A stretch of DNA of 64,000 nucleotides, taken from the NCBI GenBank assembly GCA_016871195.1, contig VFZN01000014.1, positions 1 through 64,000 of the forward strand. Reading direction: 5' to 3'. A program made the translations under genes and the position numbers. Below, piece after piece: positions 8,543-17,808 of the stretch (its first letter is position 1; each line of letters opens with the position of its first letter). Below the pieces are notes generated by a model. It ran no database searches. It was not told the origin of the DNA and saw only the letters and a program-made list of their open reading frames with translations. The DNA comes from Acidobacteriota bacterium. Its GTDB lineage: Bacteria; Acidobacteriota; Vicinamibacteria; Vicinamibacterales; UBA2999.

Positions 8543-8604
8543 GCTGGAGTGCCGCGCCCGCAAACGCAATAGGACGTACGGCCTAAGTCATTGATAACAA
8601 GATG

Positions 8605-8628
8605 TTTGATTCAGTTCATTTGATTCAG
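8605..8628. promoter_or_regulatory. direct repeat TTTGATTCAG in divergent intergenic DNA
   Basis: TTTGATTCAG occurs at 8605-8614 and again at 8619-8628, within the unusually A/T-rich spacer between the small LuxR-type gene and the SMP-30 gene. Tandem 10-base repeats 14 bases apart could be an operator for the adjacent regulator. That link is inference. Confidence 0.4.
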
Positions 8629-8684
8629 GACACACTGGCCGCCGGACCTGCGTCGGCACGACTCGGCAGCGCTATGATGGAGAA

Positions 8685-9620
8685 ATGCATCTCCACTCAT
8701 TCCTCCACTGGTCCGCCGCCGTCGCCCTGACACTTGCATCCGTCACGGCCAGCTTCGCCCAGGCCCCCACGCCACCCGCAGGAACGTTCCAGGCCGGTGC
8801 GCCGCTGAAGACCACACCGAACGTCAAGGTCTTCGGCAGCTTCCGCTTCAGCGAGAGCCTTGTCTACGACGCCGACCGCGATCTCATCGTGTCGATCAAC
8901 GCCGGCATGGCCCAGGACGTCGTGCCCAACGACGGCTATGTCTCGCTCATCAACCCCGATGGCACCGTGCACACCCTCAAGTGGATTGGCGCCACGCGCG
9001 CCGGACTCACCCTCAACCATCCGCTCGGCAGCGATATTGCCAACGGCCGGCTCTACGTGGTCGACATCGACACCGTGCGCTGGTTCGACCTGAAGAGCGG
9101 CACCCCGCAGGGGCAGATTCAGGTACCAGGTGTCTCACGCTTCAATGATCTGGAAGTGGCTGCCGACGGCACCATCTACGCTACGCAGACCGGCATGCCG
9201 AACGACCCCACCAGCTGGAAGGTCTACCGCATCGCGCCGGACGGCACCGCATCGGCCATCATCACCGGCGCCCCGCTGTCGATGCCCAACGGCATTGCCT
9301 TCGACGGCGCAGGCAATCTCGTCGTGGTCAACATCGGCACCAATGAGGTGCACACCTTCTCGACGACCGGCACCCTGCTCAAGACCGAACAGACGGTCGA
9401 CCCGGGCAACGACGGCATTGTCGTCACGGCCGATGGCACAAAGTATGTGAGCAGCGTCCGTATCGGCACCGTCTCGCGCATCCGCCCCGGACAGAAAGCC
9501 GAGGTCGTGGCCTCGGGCATTCCTACCGCCGCCTCGATGACCTACGACTTGAAGCGCAACCGCCTCGTCATTCCGATGAACGACTGGAACGCCATCGCCT
9601 TTGTGGACCTCGGGCAGTAG
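8685..9620 (+). CDS. secreted SMP-30/gluconolactonase-like beta-propeller
   Basis: The 311-residue protein has a signal peptide ending SFAQA and then a six-bladed-propeller pattern typical of the SMP-30/LRE family. Blade motifs include SLVYDADRDLIVSI, GRLYVVDIDTV, FNDLEVAADGTIYAT and MPNGIAFDGAGNLVVV. Family members are calcium-dependent lactonases or sugar-binding sensors. The N-x-x-x-x-A-D-G region is conserved, but I cannot verify every metal ligand. Exported; substrate unknown. It is monocistronic and divergent from the LuxR-type HTH gene. Confidence 0.75.
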   Translation: MHLHSFLHWSAAVALTLASVTASFAQAPTPPAGTFQAGAPLKTTPNVKVFGSFRFSESLVYDADRDLIVSINAGMAQDVVPNDGYVSLINPDGTVHTLKWIGATRAGLTLNHPLGSDIANGRLYVVDIDTVRWFDLKSGTPQGQIQVPGVSRFNDLEVAADGTIYATQTGMPNDPTSWKVYRIAPDGTASAIITGAPLSMPNGIAFDGAGNLVVVNIGTNEVHTFSTTGTLLKTEQTVDPGNDGIVVTADGTKYVSSVRIGTVSRIRPGQKAEVVASGIPTAASMTYDLKRNRLVIPMNDWNAIAFVDLGQ

Positions 9621-9664
9621 CGACCAGATTTACCCGTCACCAGCGTCAGGGGTAGAGTGTGCCC

Positions 9665-9982
9665 ATGGGTCTCTCGTCACTCCCGATCACCGTCCGGGTC
9701 GCCGCAAGCGGTGTGGCCGTCATGCTCTTCGCCGGGTTGTCAGGATGTGCCCACCCCGACACCGACGCCACGCCCCACGTCGACCACGTGACCCTGTCAC
9801 CCCACAAGATTTGGAGGGTGATTTCGGTCCAGCGCTACAAGGGCCTCGAAGAGGTGGAACTCGTCCGCGTTGACTGGCCCACCGCCACCGAGGCCAGCCT
9901 CGCCTTCGCACTCACGCGCGAAGGCCTTGATGCCGGCGACCCCATCTGCATCGATCACATCGTCGAAATCGACACCCTCTAG
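9665..9982 (+). CDS. small lipoprotein of unknown function
   Basis: About 105 residues with a hydrophobic N-terminus ending in the lipobox LSGC, so it is predicted to be lipid-anchored. The mature part contains IWRVISVQRYKGLEEVELVRVDW, reminiscent of small ligand-binding or inhibitor domains, but no family was recognised. An alternative GTG at 9659 adds two residues. Confidence 0.55.
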   Translation: MGLSSLPITVRVAASGVAVMLFAGLSGCAHPDTDATPHVDHVTLSPHKIWRVISVQRYKGLEEVELVRVDWPTATEASLAFALTREGLDAGDPICIDHIVEIDTL

Positions 9983-10033
9983 GCCCACCCTGTACCCGAG
10001 GGCGGCTGTCAGGCCCGACCCTAGACCGGGTCC

Positions 10034-11035
10034 TCAGCCCAGCTGCTGCGTCCGTATCGCGCGTCGATAGGCCACAGCCACCGCATCGAAACGCAGGTGC
10101 AGTTCATCCGCAAGGTCGAACGGCACCTGGTCGGGCCGCTGTGATTCGACGATGCGCTGGTCCTGGCCGAAGATGACGTCCTCAAACTCCTGCAGCGTGC
10201 TGTCCGGGTCGTCAAAGTCATAGTTCCGGCCGATGATGCAGTACCCGCGGCAGCGATTCGCCTTCTCTGGCTGCGACGCGAAGAAATACACCATCCCCTT
10301 TGTGCCGCCCCAGCCCAGGCGTAGCACGATGGTGTATGGCAGGTGCAGTTCATACCGGCTGCGTCGTTCGGGGCGCTCGGTCACCTCGTTGGCAAACACC
10401 GGAAATTCGTCACTGTTCGGCGCTTCGGGCCTGACGATGGTGTAGTGCAGCACGTGGTCGCGGATCTCGACGGAATGATCCGGAACGACAGGCCGGTCAG
10501 GGTCGCCCAGCAATCCCGGATGTACCCACGGGAAGTGACCGAAGTCCGTGAAATTCTCAACCTGACGCGAGGCATCGGCCTGCCACCCGAAGGGCCCCGT
10601 GTTCACCACCTTCCAGCCTGTCGATTCGAACTCGGGTATCTCAGGTAGCGGGTACGCCGGCGCATCATCGCTGAGGCACACCCAGACGAGACCGTAGCGT
10701 TCCTGGCACTGATAGACGGGGGTGCGGGCCCTGGCAGGAATGGTCGTCAGCGCCGACTGTGGAATCCGCACGCACGCACCGGTCGCATCGTAGCGCCACG
10801 CATGATAGGGACACACGAGGCAGTCGTCGGCCACCCAGCCCAGCGAGAGTGCCGTGCCACGATGAATGCACAGATCGCGCATCGCATGCGCGCGGCCATC
10901 CGCTGTGCGCCAGACGACCACCGCCTCGCTGAGCAGGGAGACCGCCACCGGGCGGTCGGTGACCTCGTGGGCGTAGGCCACCGGGTGCCAGCACCGGCGC
11001 AGCCTCGCGGGAAACTCTGGTGTTGCAGATGCCAT
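10034..11035 (-). CDS. Rieske-type aromatic-ring or O-demethylating oxygenase
   Basis: A 333-residue oxygenase alpha subunit. The N-terminal Rieske domain binds a 2Fe-2S cluster through C-x-H (DLCIHRG) and C-x-x-H (CLVCPYHAW), residues about 54-76. The catalytic domain has the mononuclear iron motif NFTDFGHFPWVHPG (about residue 162), with the bridging Asp and two His. The length and single-subunit form resemble vanillate O-demethylase and related oxygenases. The reductase partner is not next to it. The start was set at the ATG directly before the conserved F-P-A-R-L-R-R-C-W-H-P-V-A. It is divergent from a solute-binding lipoprotein gene. Confidence 0.82.
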   Translation of the reverse strand: MASATPEFPARLRRCWHPVAYAHEVTDRPVAVSLLSEAVVVWRTADGRAHAMRDLCIHRGTALSLGWVADDCLVCPYHAWRYDATGACVRIPQSALTTIPARARTPVYQCQERYGLVWVCLSDDAPAYPLPEIPEFESTGWKVVNTGPFGWQADASRQVENFTDFGHFPWVHPGLLGDPDRPVVPDHSVEIRDHVLHYTIVRPEAPNSDEFPVFANEVTERPERRSRYELHLPYTIVLRLGWGGTKGMVYFFASQPEKANRCRGYCIIGRNYDFDDPDSTLQEFEDVIFGQDQRIVESQRPDQVPFDLADELHLRFDAVAVAYRRAIRTQQLG

Positions 11036-11093
11036 AACGGCGGGTATGCTACCACCGGCCGTCAGGCGCTGCCCGTGTACGGCCGGAGGATGC

Positions 11094-11882
11094 ATGCGAC
11101 TGATCGTTCGTGCCCGAGTGATGCTGTGTGTGGCGCTGGTGTCGGCCTGGGGCTGCGGCGGGTCGACGCCGACGGGAACGGCGACCCCTGAGGCGACAGC
11201 CATCCAGACGCTGCAACCAGGCGTCATCCGCATCGCCATCACCGGCAACGCGACCGACACGCTCGACCCTGAGGCCTGGATGAATCGCTACGCCGAACGC
11301 CTCGCGGCCGACCTTGGCCTTCGGCCCGAGTGGGCGGTGGTGTCGTTCGACAAGTCGTGGGCACTCGCGGGGAAGGGCGAGGTTGATGTGGTCGCCACCA
11401 ATCTCGCCAGCTTTCCCGACCGCGTCAGTGAGGGTGGCACCTTTTCGCGGCCGTTCCTCTATGAACAACGCGCCCTGCGCATCCGCAGCGCCGATCGCTC
11501 CCGTTACACCACTATCGCCGACTTCCACGGCCAGCGCGTCGGAGCCGTCACCGGCATGGCGGCGCTCCGCGACCTCCTGCAGCGGGCCCCCGAGGGCGTC
11601 ACGGTCGTCGCCGCCGGCACGTTTCCAGAGCTGTACGCGATGTTCGACAAGGGCGAGCTGCAGGCGGTCGCCCAGGCCGAGTACTTCACGCTCGATGGCC
11701 GGGTGATTCCGTCGTACACCAGCGCCCTCGCGCTCATCGACCATCACGACCTGAACCCGGGACAGCGCGAAGAGTCGGTGTTCGTGGTCCGCGACGCCAG
11801 CACCGGGTTGCTCGACGCCGTCAATGCGTTCGTGCAGCGCACTCCGTTTCCGCTGCACCTGCCGCCACCACCGGCACGGTAG
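11094..11882 (+). CDS. family 3-type extracellular solute-binding lipoprotein
   Basis: The 262-residue product begins with a lipoprotein signal (VMLCVALVSAWGC). It then follows the PBP2 fold of polar amino-acid binding proteins: strand IRIAITGN, helix YAERLAADLGL, K-G-E-V-D-V-V-A-T-N, then I-A-D-F-H-G-Q-R-V-G-A-V-x-G hinge near residue 140. No permease or ATPase gene follows, so it may be a sensor or lytic-enzyme-like MltF relative without the catalytic half. GGAGG is 4 bases upstream of the ATG. Confidence 0.72.
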   Translation: MRLIVRARVMLCVALVSAWGCGGSTPTGTATPEATAIQTLQPGVIRIAITGNATDTLDPEAWMNRYAERLAADLGLRPEWAVVSFDKSWALAGKGEVDVVATNLASFPDRVSEGGTFSRPFLYEQRALRIRSADRSRYTTIADFHGQRVGAVTGMAALRDLLQRAPEGVTVVAAGTFPELYAMFDKGELQAVAQAEYFTLDGRVIPSYTSALALIDHHDLNPGQREESVFVVRDASTGLLDAVNAFVQRTPFPLHLPPPPAR

Positions 11883-11969
11883 GCGCGCGCCGGGGTCGGT
11901 GGGCTGCCCGACCGGGCACGGCGTACCGTATCCGGCACCCCGCGCCGGCAGGCCGTCATGCCGGGATAG

Positions 11970-13118
11970 TCAGGCGCGAATCCACCAGCCGCGCCGATAC
12001 AGCCACGCACACAGACCGTAGAGGCACCCGAGCATGGCCAGCGCAAAGGCCAGTGACGTGTTCTCGGGTGATCCGTAGGGAGCAAACAGCGTCTCGTACA
12101 GCCACGCGTAAGCGGTGTGCATATCCCCGGCAGCGGATGAGATGCGCACCAGCAACAGGGTCTTCACCAGCCAGCCACTGACGACAAACAGCGTGAGCGC
12201 GTTCACGCCCAGCACCACAAGCAGGTGGGTTCCCCGCCGATGGCCGGCCACATCACAGGCGGCATACGTCAGGGCCAGCAGCAGCGCCGCCAGTCCACCG
12301 GTGAAGGCCGCGTACGAGCTGGTCCAGAGGTTCTTGTTGATGGGGAATGACTGGTCCCAGAGCAGACCCACGGCCATCACCAGTGTGCCGCCGCCTGCGA
12401 GCATCGCCGCGCGTCGCCACGACGGGCGCGGCTCGTCCAGGGCAGCACCCGCCGCGACACCCAGCATCGCCGTGCCGATGGCAGGCAGTGTCGACAGCAG
12501 TCCTTCGGGATCCCACGTGCGGCTGCTGCGCCAGAGGTGCGCCTCGCCCAGCACGGTGCGGTCGAGCCAGGCCCCGAGATTTCCCGAGGGTGTGAGGTCG
12601 CCGGCCACTCCCCCCGGAGGCGCCATCTGCATCAGCAGGGCCCAGTAACCTACCAGGCACGCGCACGCTAGGCCGAGAGACGCAAGAGCCCGCTGCCGCA
12701 GCGGCAGGCCTGCCAGTCCGCGATACAGCAGCGCAGCCGCGAGGTAGCACAGGGCCAGCCGCGGCAGCACGCCCATCAGCCGCACCGTGGTCACATCGAA
12801 ACGCGGATACAGCGCCAGTAGCAGGCCCAGCAGATACAGCACCGAGGCACGGCGCACAATGGATATCACCGACCGGCTGCGCGCCCGGGAGAGCGTCACC
12901 GAGACCCCCAGCAGGAACACGAAGAACGGAAAGATCAGATCCGTTGGCGTCCAGCCATGCCACGCCGCGTGCAGCAGCGGTGGATACACGTGGTTCCAGT
13001 CACCCGGGTGGTTCACGACGACCATGGCGGCCATGGTGGCCCCGCGAAAGGCGTCCACCGACGTCAGCCGTGGCGTGCGGACAGTACCGCTTGCACGCGA
13101 GGGAACTGCCTGTGTCAT
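11970..13118 (-). CDS. heparan-alpha-glucosaminide acetyltransferase-like membrane protein (DUF5009)
   Basis: A 382-residue polytopic protein with about ten hydrophobic helices. The N-terminus has the family signature RLTSVDAFRGATM (about residue 17), followed by N-H-P-G-D-W and W-T-P-T-D-L-I-F-P-F-F-V-F-L-L-G near residue 60. The region is preserved in the HGSNAT/YeiB-like acyltransferases that move acetyl groups across a membrane. The conserved His of the N-H-P-G segment is present. The acceptor is unknown; a glycan role is inference. Stand-alone gene. Confidence 0.82.
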   Translation of the reverse strand: MTQAVPSRASGTVRTPRLTSVDAFRGATMAAMVVVNHPGDWNHVYPPLLHAAWHGWTPTDLIFPFFVFLLGVSVTLSRARSRSVISIVRRASVLYLLGLLLALYPRFDVTTVRLMGVLPRLALCYLAAALLYRGLAGLPLRQRALASLGLACACLVGYWALLMQMAPPGGVAGDLTPSGNLGAWLDRTVLGEAHLWRSSRTWDPEGLLSTLPAIGTAMLGVAAGAALDEPRPSWRRAAMLAGGGTLVMAVGLLWDQSFPINKNLWTSSYAAFTGGLAALLLALTYAACDVAGHRRGTHLLVVLGVNALTLFVVSGWLVKTLLLVRISSAAGDMHTAYAWLYETLFAPYGSPENTSLAFALAMLGCLYGLCAWLYRRGWWIRA

Positions 13119-13145
13119 ATCCTCTGCGTGGCCGCTCGTGTCATC

Positions 13146-14954
13146 TCACTCGTGGTCATGATGGTGCGCCTCGTCGCTCAGCACATACGGCTGCCCGGGG
13201 CCGGCGGCCCTTGAGGGATCCCGCCGATACACCACCCGACCGGCCAGCAGCGTCATGTCGCACGTGAGGTCCTTGAGACGGGTTGCAGGCACGGCGTAGG
13301 GGTTCTCGGTCCACACGGCGAGGTCGGCCTCGCGTCCGACGTCAATCGAGCCGATGCGGTCATCCATGAACATCGTGTGCGCCACCCAGCGCGTGTACGA
13401 GCGCAGGGCCGTGCGGATGTCGATCGATTCGCCCGTGCCGAACGGAGTGGCTCCGTGCGTGCTGTTGAGCGTCTCGCGTACGACCGACGACCACAGGCCG
13501 TAGCGCGCAGGGAACGGTGCCACACCGAAGTCTGATCCGCCGCCCCACTGCACACCCCGCTGCTGGAAGGTGCGGAAGGGCTTGAGCCGCAGGCCGCGCT
13601 GCGACCCCAGGTTGGCGGCATAGTTATCACCCAGCCACCAGAGGAAGGGCGCCTGCGCCTCGGGATAGCCCGACTGATGCTCGCGCTGCAGGCGCGCCAT
13701 CACCTCGATGGCATGGTCGGTCGGCGTGTTCGCGTGGATGATGCCGTGCCGCATGTTGGCCCGCGGCTGAGCCTTCAGGACCTGATCGTAGGTGTCGACC
13801 ACCCAGTCAATCGCCCGATCGCCGATGGCATGGGTGCTGACATGCAGGCCGGCCGCATGCAGGTCACGCACAATGCTCCGGTATTGCTCCGGGTCTGTGG
13901 TCGGATACCCGGCATTGCCCGCATCTTTCTGCGTGAACTCGCGGTTCCAGTCGTCGTACATCCATGCCGTGCGCGCGCCACCGCTGCCGTCCATGTAGAG
14001 CTTCACGCCACCGGAGACCAGACGCCCCTCACCGCCGGGCGGCGTGGGATGACGGCGGACCCGATCGATCACCGTCGCGGTGTCGGACGCCTGTCGCGGT
14101 CCGCTCCACAGGGCGAACATGCGCACGTTGAGGGTGCCTTCCTTCAGCAGTTCCTCGTAGATGTTCCACTTGCCTTCGCTGATGCCCGGATCCTTTGCAC
14201 CGGTCATGCACTCCTGGTTGAAGTCGGTGACGATCTGCTCGATGCCGCGCTTCTGCTGTGCGCGCGTCAGCGGGGGAATCAGCGATGTAATCAGGCCCTG
14301 TGCCGATTCCTTCATCACGCCGGTCGGCGCCCCGCTCGCCGAGCGATCAATCGTGCCCGCAGGAGGGTCTTTCGTCTCGCGACTCACCTCGGCCATCTTC
14401 AGCGCATACGTATTGGCCACGCCGTAGTGGCCGGTGGTCTGCGTCAGCCAGACCGGATTGTTCGGAGCGACCGTGTCGAGATCGGCGGCCGTGATGTAGC
14501 GCTTCTCAACCAGGCGCCCTTCATCCCATCCGCGTCCGCGAATCCATTCGCCGGGCTTCAGCTGTCGGGCACGCGCGCGCACCCGCTCGAGCACATCGGC
14601 CATGGTGCGAATCGACGGATCGCTCAGGTCGACCGTGAACAGCTTGTCGGCCTCGGTGAAATGCACATGCGAATCCATCAGGCCCGGTGTCACCGTGCGC
14701 CCGCGCAGGTCGGTGACCGTCGTGGAGGGTCCGGCCAGTGCGCGGATGGCGGCGGTCGTCCCGACGGCCGTGATGCGTCCGGCGGTGATGGCCAGGGCCT
14801 CGGCGACCGTGTCGCGGTCGTCGACCGTCAGGACCACGCCATTGATCAGTACTTCCTCGGGCGGTGGCCCCTGTTGTGTGCGCGTCTGCGCCACGACCAC
14901 CCAGAGACAGGCCATGAAAACGGCGGACCCCAGTCCGACGATGAGTCGCTGCAT
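13146..14954 (-). CDS. YtcJ-like metal-dependent amidohydrolase, exported
   Basis: The 602-residue enzyme has a hydrophobic N-terminus (VGLGSAVFMACLWVVVAQ) and so is probably secreted or anchored. It then has the Amidohydro_3 fold: beta-sandwich V-L-I-N-G-V-V-L-T-V-D, T-P-G-L-M-D-S-H-V-H-F (metal H-x-H), internal V-S-T-H-A-I-G-D-R-A-I-D and G-S-D-F-G-V-A-P-F near residue 490. Members hydrolyse amides, carbamates or formamides; the substrate here cannot be told. The start was chosen at 14954 because the longer frame adds an uninformative Arg/Pro-rich leader. It is divergent from the cyanophycinase-like gene. Confidence 0.85.
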   Translation of the reverse strand: MQRLIVGLGSAVFMACLWVVVAQTRTQQGPPPEEVLINGVVLTVDDRDTVAEALAITAGRITAVGTTAAIRALAGPSTTVTDLRGRTVTPGLMDSHVHFTEADKLFTVDLSDPSIRTMADVLERVRARARQLKPGEWIRGRGWDEGRLVEKRYITAADLDTVAPNNPVWLTQTTGHYGVANTYALKMAEVSRETKDPPAGTIDRSASGAPTGVMKESAQGLITSLIPPLTRAQQKRGIEQIVTDFNQECMTGAKDPGISEGKWNIYEELLKEGTLNVRMFALWSGPRQASDTATVIDRVRRHPTPPGGEGRLVSGGVKLYMDGSGGARTAWMYDDWNREFTQKDAGNAGYPTTDPEQYRSIVRDLHAAGLHVSTHAIGDRAIDWVVDTYDQVLKAQPRANMRHGIIHANTPTDHAIEVMARLQREHQSGYPEAQAPFLWWLGDNYAANLGSQRGLRLKPFRTFQQRGVQWGGGSDFGVAPFPARYGLWSSVVRETLNSTHGATPFGTGESIDIRTALRSYTRWVAHTMFMDDRIGSIDVGREADLAVWTENPYAVPATRLKDLTCDMTLLAGRVVYRRDPSRAAGPGQPYVLSDEAHHHDHE

Positions 14955-15103
14955 GCGGGTGCTCCTTGTGTGGCGACACAATACCACCGCCGTACTCGCC
15001 GCGGTACGTGGGGGCCCCGGCCACACGGTCTCGCCGCACAGCCCCGCAGGGCACACGGCCCGTCCGTCCGGTCCACCAGGGCACCTCGCATAGAATCACC
15101 GCC

Positions 15104-15934
15104 ATGCGCACTGCTGATGTGTTCCGTCGTTCATGGCTCACGCTTCTGATCGTCGTGTCGACCCTCTCTCTGTGGTCGACAGACAACCTCGCGCAGCCTT
15201 CGGCCGGTCCCCTGGTGGTTGTCGGCGGCGGTCCCACCGTGGCGGCGATCACGGCGCGCACCCTCGAACTGGCCGGGGGCACGGCGGCACGCGTCGTCGT
15301 GCTGCCGCAGTCCTCGGCGCTGCCAGACGCCGGTGATACCTCGGTGAAGATGTGGCTCGACGCCGGCGCCAGCGATGCCAGGAAGGTGCTCTTCGGCGAC
15401 GTGGCTGCGGCGCGCGCGGCCATTGAACAGGCCACGCTCATCTGGATGCCGGGCGGCGATCAGAACCGGTTCATGGACGCCATTGCGCCCACGGGTCTCG
15501 CCGACGTCATTCGGGCCCGTCACCGCGCCGGGGTGGTGGTCGGCGGTACTAGCGCAGGCGCCGCGATTCTGTCGGCGTCAATGATGACCGGCGAAGCCGA
15601 CCTCAGGTCGCTCGCCTCCGGATCGACCGAGCTCAAACCCGGACTGGGTCTGTGGCCCGAGGTCATCGTCGATCAGCACTTCCTCAAGCGGCAGCGGCAT
15701 AACCGACTGCTGAGCGCCATACTCGACCATCCCTCGCTGATCGGCGTGGGGATTGACGAGTCGACGGCCGTGATCGTGCGGGGACGTGATCTGGAAGTGG
15801 TGGGCGTGAGCGCGGTGGTGGTGCTCGACGCCAGAAACGGACGCGTCACGCCTGCGTCGGCGGGCCAGCCTGTGGCGGCCACCGACGCACGCGTGACGGT
15901 GCTGCGCGCGGGACTGCGCTATACGCTGCCCTAG
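15104..15934 (+). CDS. cyanophycinase-like S51 peptidase, exported
   Basis: The 276-residue protein has an N-terminal signal-like helix (WLTLLIVVSTLSLW). It then carries the S51 core: L-V-V-V-G-G-G, W-M-P-G-G-D-Q-N-R, and the nucleophile elbow G-G-T-S-A-G-A-A with Ser150. A conserved D-Q-H-F segment follows, and G-V-G-I-D-E-S-T-A supplies the C-terminal Asp/Glu region. Cyanophycinases hydrolyse beta-Asp-Arg dipeptide polymers; many secreted homologues act on other isoaspartyl peptides. The stop overlaps the stop of the convergent lipoprotein gene by four bases. Confidence 0.85.
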   Translation: MRTADVFRRSWLTLLIVVSTLSLWSTDNLAQPSAGPLVVVGGGPTVAAITARTLELAGGTAARVVVLPQSSALPDAGDTSVKMWLDAGASDARKVLFGDVAAARAAIEQATLIWMPGGDQNRFMDAIAPTGLADVIRARHRAGVVVGGTSAGAAILSASMMTGEADLRSLASGSTELKPGLGLWPEVIVDQHFLKRQRHNRLLSAILDHPSLIGVGIDESTAVIVRGRDLEVVGVSAVVVLDARNGRVTPASAGQPVAATDARVTVLRAGLRYTLP

Positions 15935-16731
15935 AAGCGGCCGGCGCCGGTCCAGCGGCCCGGCTCTTCGCCGGTGAAATTGCGGTAGGTCAGCGCCGGC
16001 GAGCCACAGTGGCTCAGAAGAATGTCGATCAGATAGACCTCGGTAGACCCCTCGTCCGGATTGGCCGAGTAGTTATACGCAATCTCGTCACCCGCCGCCA
16101 CCACAGGGACGCCGCCGTTGTCCGCGGCCGTCTTGGTCGGCTTGGCGTTATAGCCCCACCGGGTATCGAGCTCACGCAACCCGTCCATAATGAAATCGAG
16201 CCAGGGGCTGGTCACATACTTGATGCCACGCGGGCACGACTGCGAGAACATGAGCGTCGGCTGCCGGGCATTGATGCGCGACACCGTCCCGAGGATATCG
16301 GCGGGCAGCGGCAGGCGCTGGCCGGGTGCCGGATCGGGAGTGCGGGGTGCAAAGCTCACACGCAGCCGGGACGTAGCAGTCAGCGCGCCAACCGTGGCGG
16401 TGATGACCACCTCCCCCTCGCCCACCGCCGTCACCAGGCCACCGGAGACCCTGGCGATGCCGGCGGCACTGGAGGACCAGCTGGCTGACGCCGTCCGATC
16501 CTGAATGGTTCCGTTTTCCAGCTGCACCGTCGCCTGCATCTGGACGGTGGATCCCTCGCCGGACAGTCGGGCTGGTCCGCTCACGGTGACCGACGAGACC
16601 GCCGTCGGCGGCGGAGGAATCACGGTAATGGTCGGGCTCGTCGGGCTGGTGCCGCTGCTACTGTCTGAGCTGCAGGCGACGAGGCCCGCCATCAGCACCA
16701 CGCCCATCATCAGTCCGTGCAGAGATCGCAT
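15931..16731 (-). CDS. lipoprotein with bacterial Ig-like domain
   Basis: A 266-residue lipoprotein (lipobox LVAC near residue 20) with a Ser/Thr/Pro-rich linker. One Ig-like Big-2-type domain follows (A-R-V-S-G-G-L-V-T-A-V-G-E-G-E-V-V-I-T-A-T near residue 100). The C-terminal 120 residues have two Cys (SQSCPRG and LSHCGSP) that could form a disulphide. It is probably surface-exposed and may bind glycan or protein; no enzyme motif seen. The region 16732-16907 between this gene and the next has no gene I can support. Confidence 0.65.
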   Translation of the reverse strand: MRSLHGLMMGVVLMAGLVACSSDSSSGTSPTSPTITVIPPPPTAVSSVTVSGPARLSGEGSTVQMQATVQLENGTIQDRTASASWSSSAAGIARVSGGLVTAVGEGEVVITATVGALTATSRLRVSFAPRTPDPAPGQRLPLPADILGTVSRINARQPTLMFSQSCPRGIKYVTSPWLDFIMDGLRELDTRWGYNAKPTKTAADNGGVPVVAAGDEIAYNYSANPDEGSTEVYLIDILLSHCGSPALTYRNFTGEEPGRWTGAGRF

Positions 16732-16907
16732 GTCAGAAGTCCTTCGAAGGGTCGACGCCGTGGCGGGTCAATTCCCGCAATCGGCAGCGTCGACCAGAGG
16801 TCGCGCTCAAGGGTGTCGCGACGGCGCCGTCTTGTCAATATTCCCCGGGGATTTCTCGTCATGGCCGGCAGGAGGCGTTGCCGGCCAGGGTCCGGGCCCG
16901 GAGCCAC

Positions 16908-17681
16908 TCACGCCAGCGCCGCCCGCACACGGGTCAGGTCCTGCCTGACGATGGCCAGGAACCGGTCGCGGGGCATGTCGAGCGTCCACTTCCCGACATC
17001 ACTGCCTAGCAGTCCGTTGTGTTCGTAGTGGATGTTCACCGGACCGCTGAAGTGACTGGCCTTGAGAAACCGGGCGACGGCGGCAAAATCGCCCTGGCCC
17101 TCGCCAACCGGCACGAATTCCGCCCGCCACCCCCGGGGTCCCTGCTGCCACCGCTCGTCCTTCACGGCCAGGCATGCCACATACGGCTCGGCCAGACGGG
17201 CATCGTCAATCCATCCGGTGCCGCCACGGACCGTGGTGTGTCCCGTGTCGTAGTTGAGGGCCATGCGCACCGGGTCGAGTCCGCGCAGCACGCTGACCAT
17301 GTCCCAGACGTTGCCGCCAATCATGCCCCGGGCCGAGTGCGTGTGATAGGCCCAGGTGGTGCCGTAGCGTTCGTTGAGAGGCAGTAGCGAGGCAATCCGC
17401 ACACGCAGTGCCTCGAGCTGGCTGGCCTGCGGCACCGTATAGTCATAGCGGAAGTATTTGCCGCCCCGGAAATACCGGATGCCGAGGGCCTGCATCGTCC
17501 TAAGGATCGACTCGGCGTGCGGCGACTGGCTGTCCTGAATTGTGGTGGTGATCATGGTCACCGCCAGACCTGCCTTGCGCGTGCGCTCGACGGCCCGCGG
17601 GAGATCGTCGGCGACCCGCTCGGGCAACACATGTCCCCCGCTGCGGACATTCCACTCGATGGCATCGAAGCCGGCCTCCAC
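16908..17681 (-). CDS. sugar-phosphate isomerase/epimerase-like TIM-barrel, N-terminally short
   Basis: The 257-residue protein has the xylose-isomerase-like (AP endonuclease 2) pattern. It begins abruptly at E-A-G-F-D-A-I-E-W, which is normally the second strand. It then shows Y-F-R-G-G, T-W-A-Y-H-T-H-S-A near residue 115, M-A-L-N-Y-D-T-G-H-T near residue 150 and a late G-P-V-N-I-H-Y-E. Only a GTG at 17681 opens the frame after an upstream in-frame stop at about 17746. The usual first 30 residues and any signal peptide are therefore missing, which suggests N-terminal truncation or frameshift. Function cannot be fixed beyond the fold. Confidence 0.68.
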   Translation of the reverse strand: MEAGFDAIEWNVRSGGHVLPERVADDLPRAVERTRKAGLAVTMITTTIQDSQSPHAESILRTMQALGIRYFRGGKYFRYDYTVPQASQLEALRVRIASLLPLNERYGTTWAYHTHSARGMIGGNVWDMVSVLRGLDPVRMALNYDTGHTTVRGGTGWIDDARLAEPYVACLAVKDERWQQGPRGWRAEFVPVGEGQGDFAAVARFLKASHFSGPVNIHYEHNGLLGSDVGKWTLDMPRDRFLAIVRQDLTRVRAALA

Positions 17682-17808
17682 CCGGGTCAGCCGAACGATC
17701 CCGGAAGATCGGCCCAGCGAACAGGAGCTGCTCGGAGAGTTCTACGGGTCCGAGACGTTCTGAGCTACCCTGCGGCAGGTCATCGCCCCCGCGGGGTGGC
17801 CTGCCGCC

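Noticed and set aside
13677-15149. Long plus-strand frame opposite the YtcJ amidohydrolase
   Set aside because: It is a shadow of the opposite strand gene with no motif and no start context.
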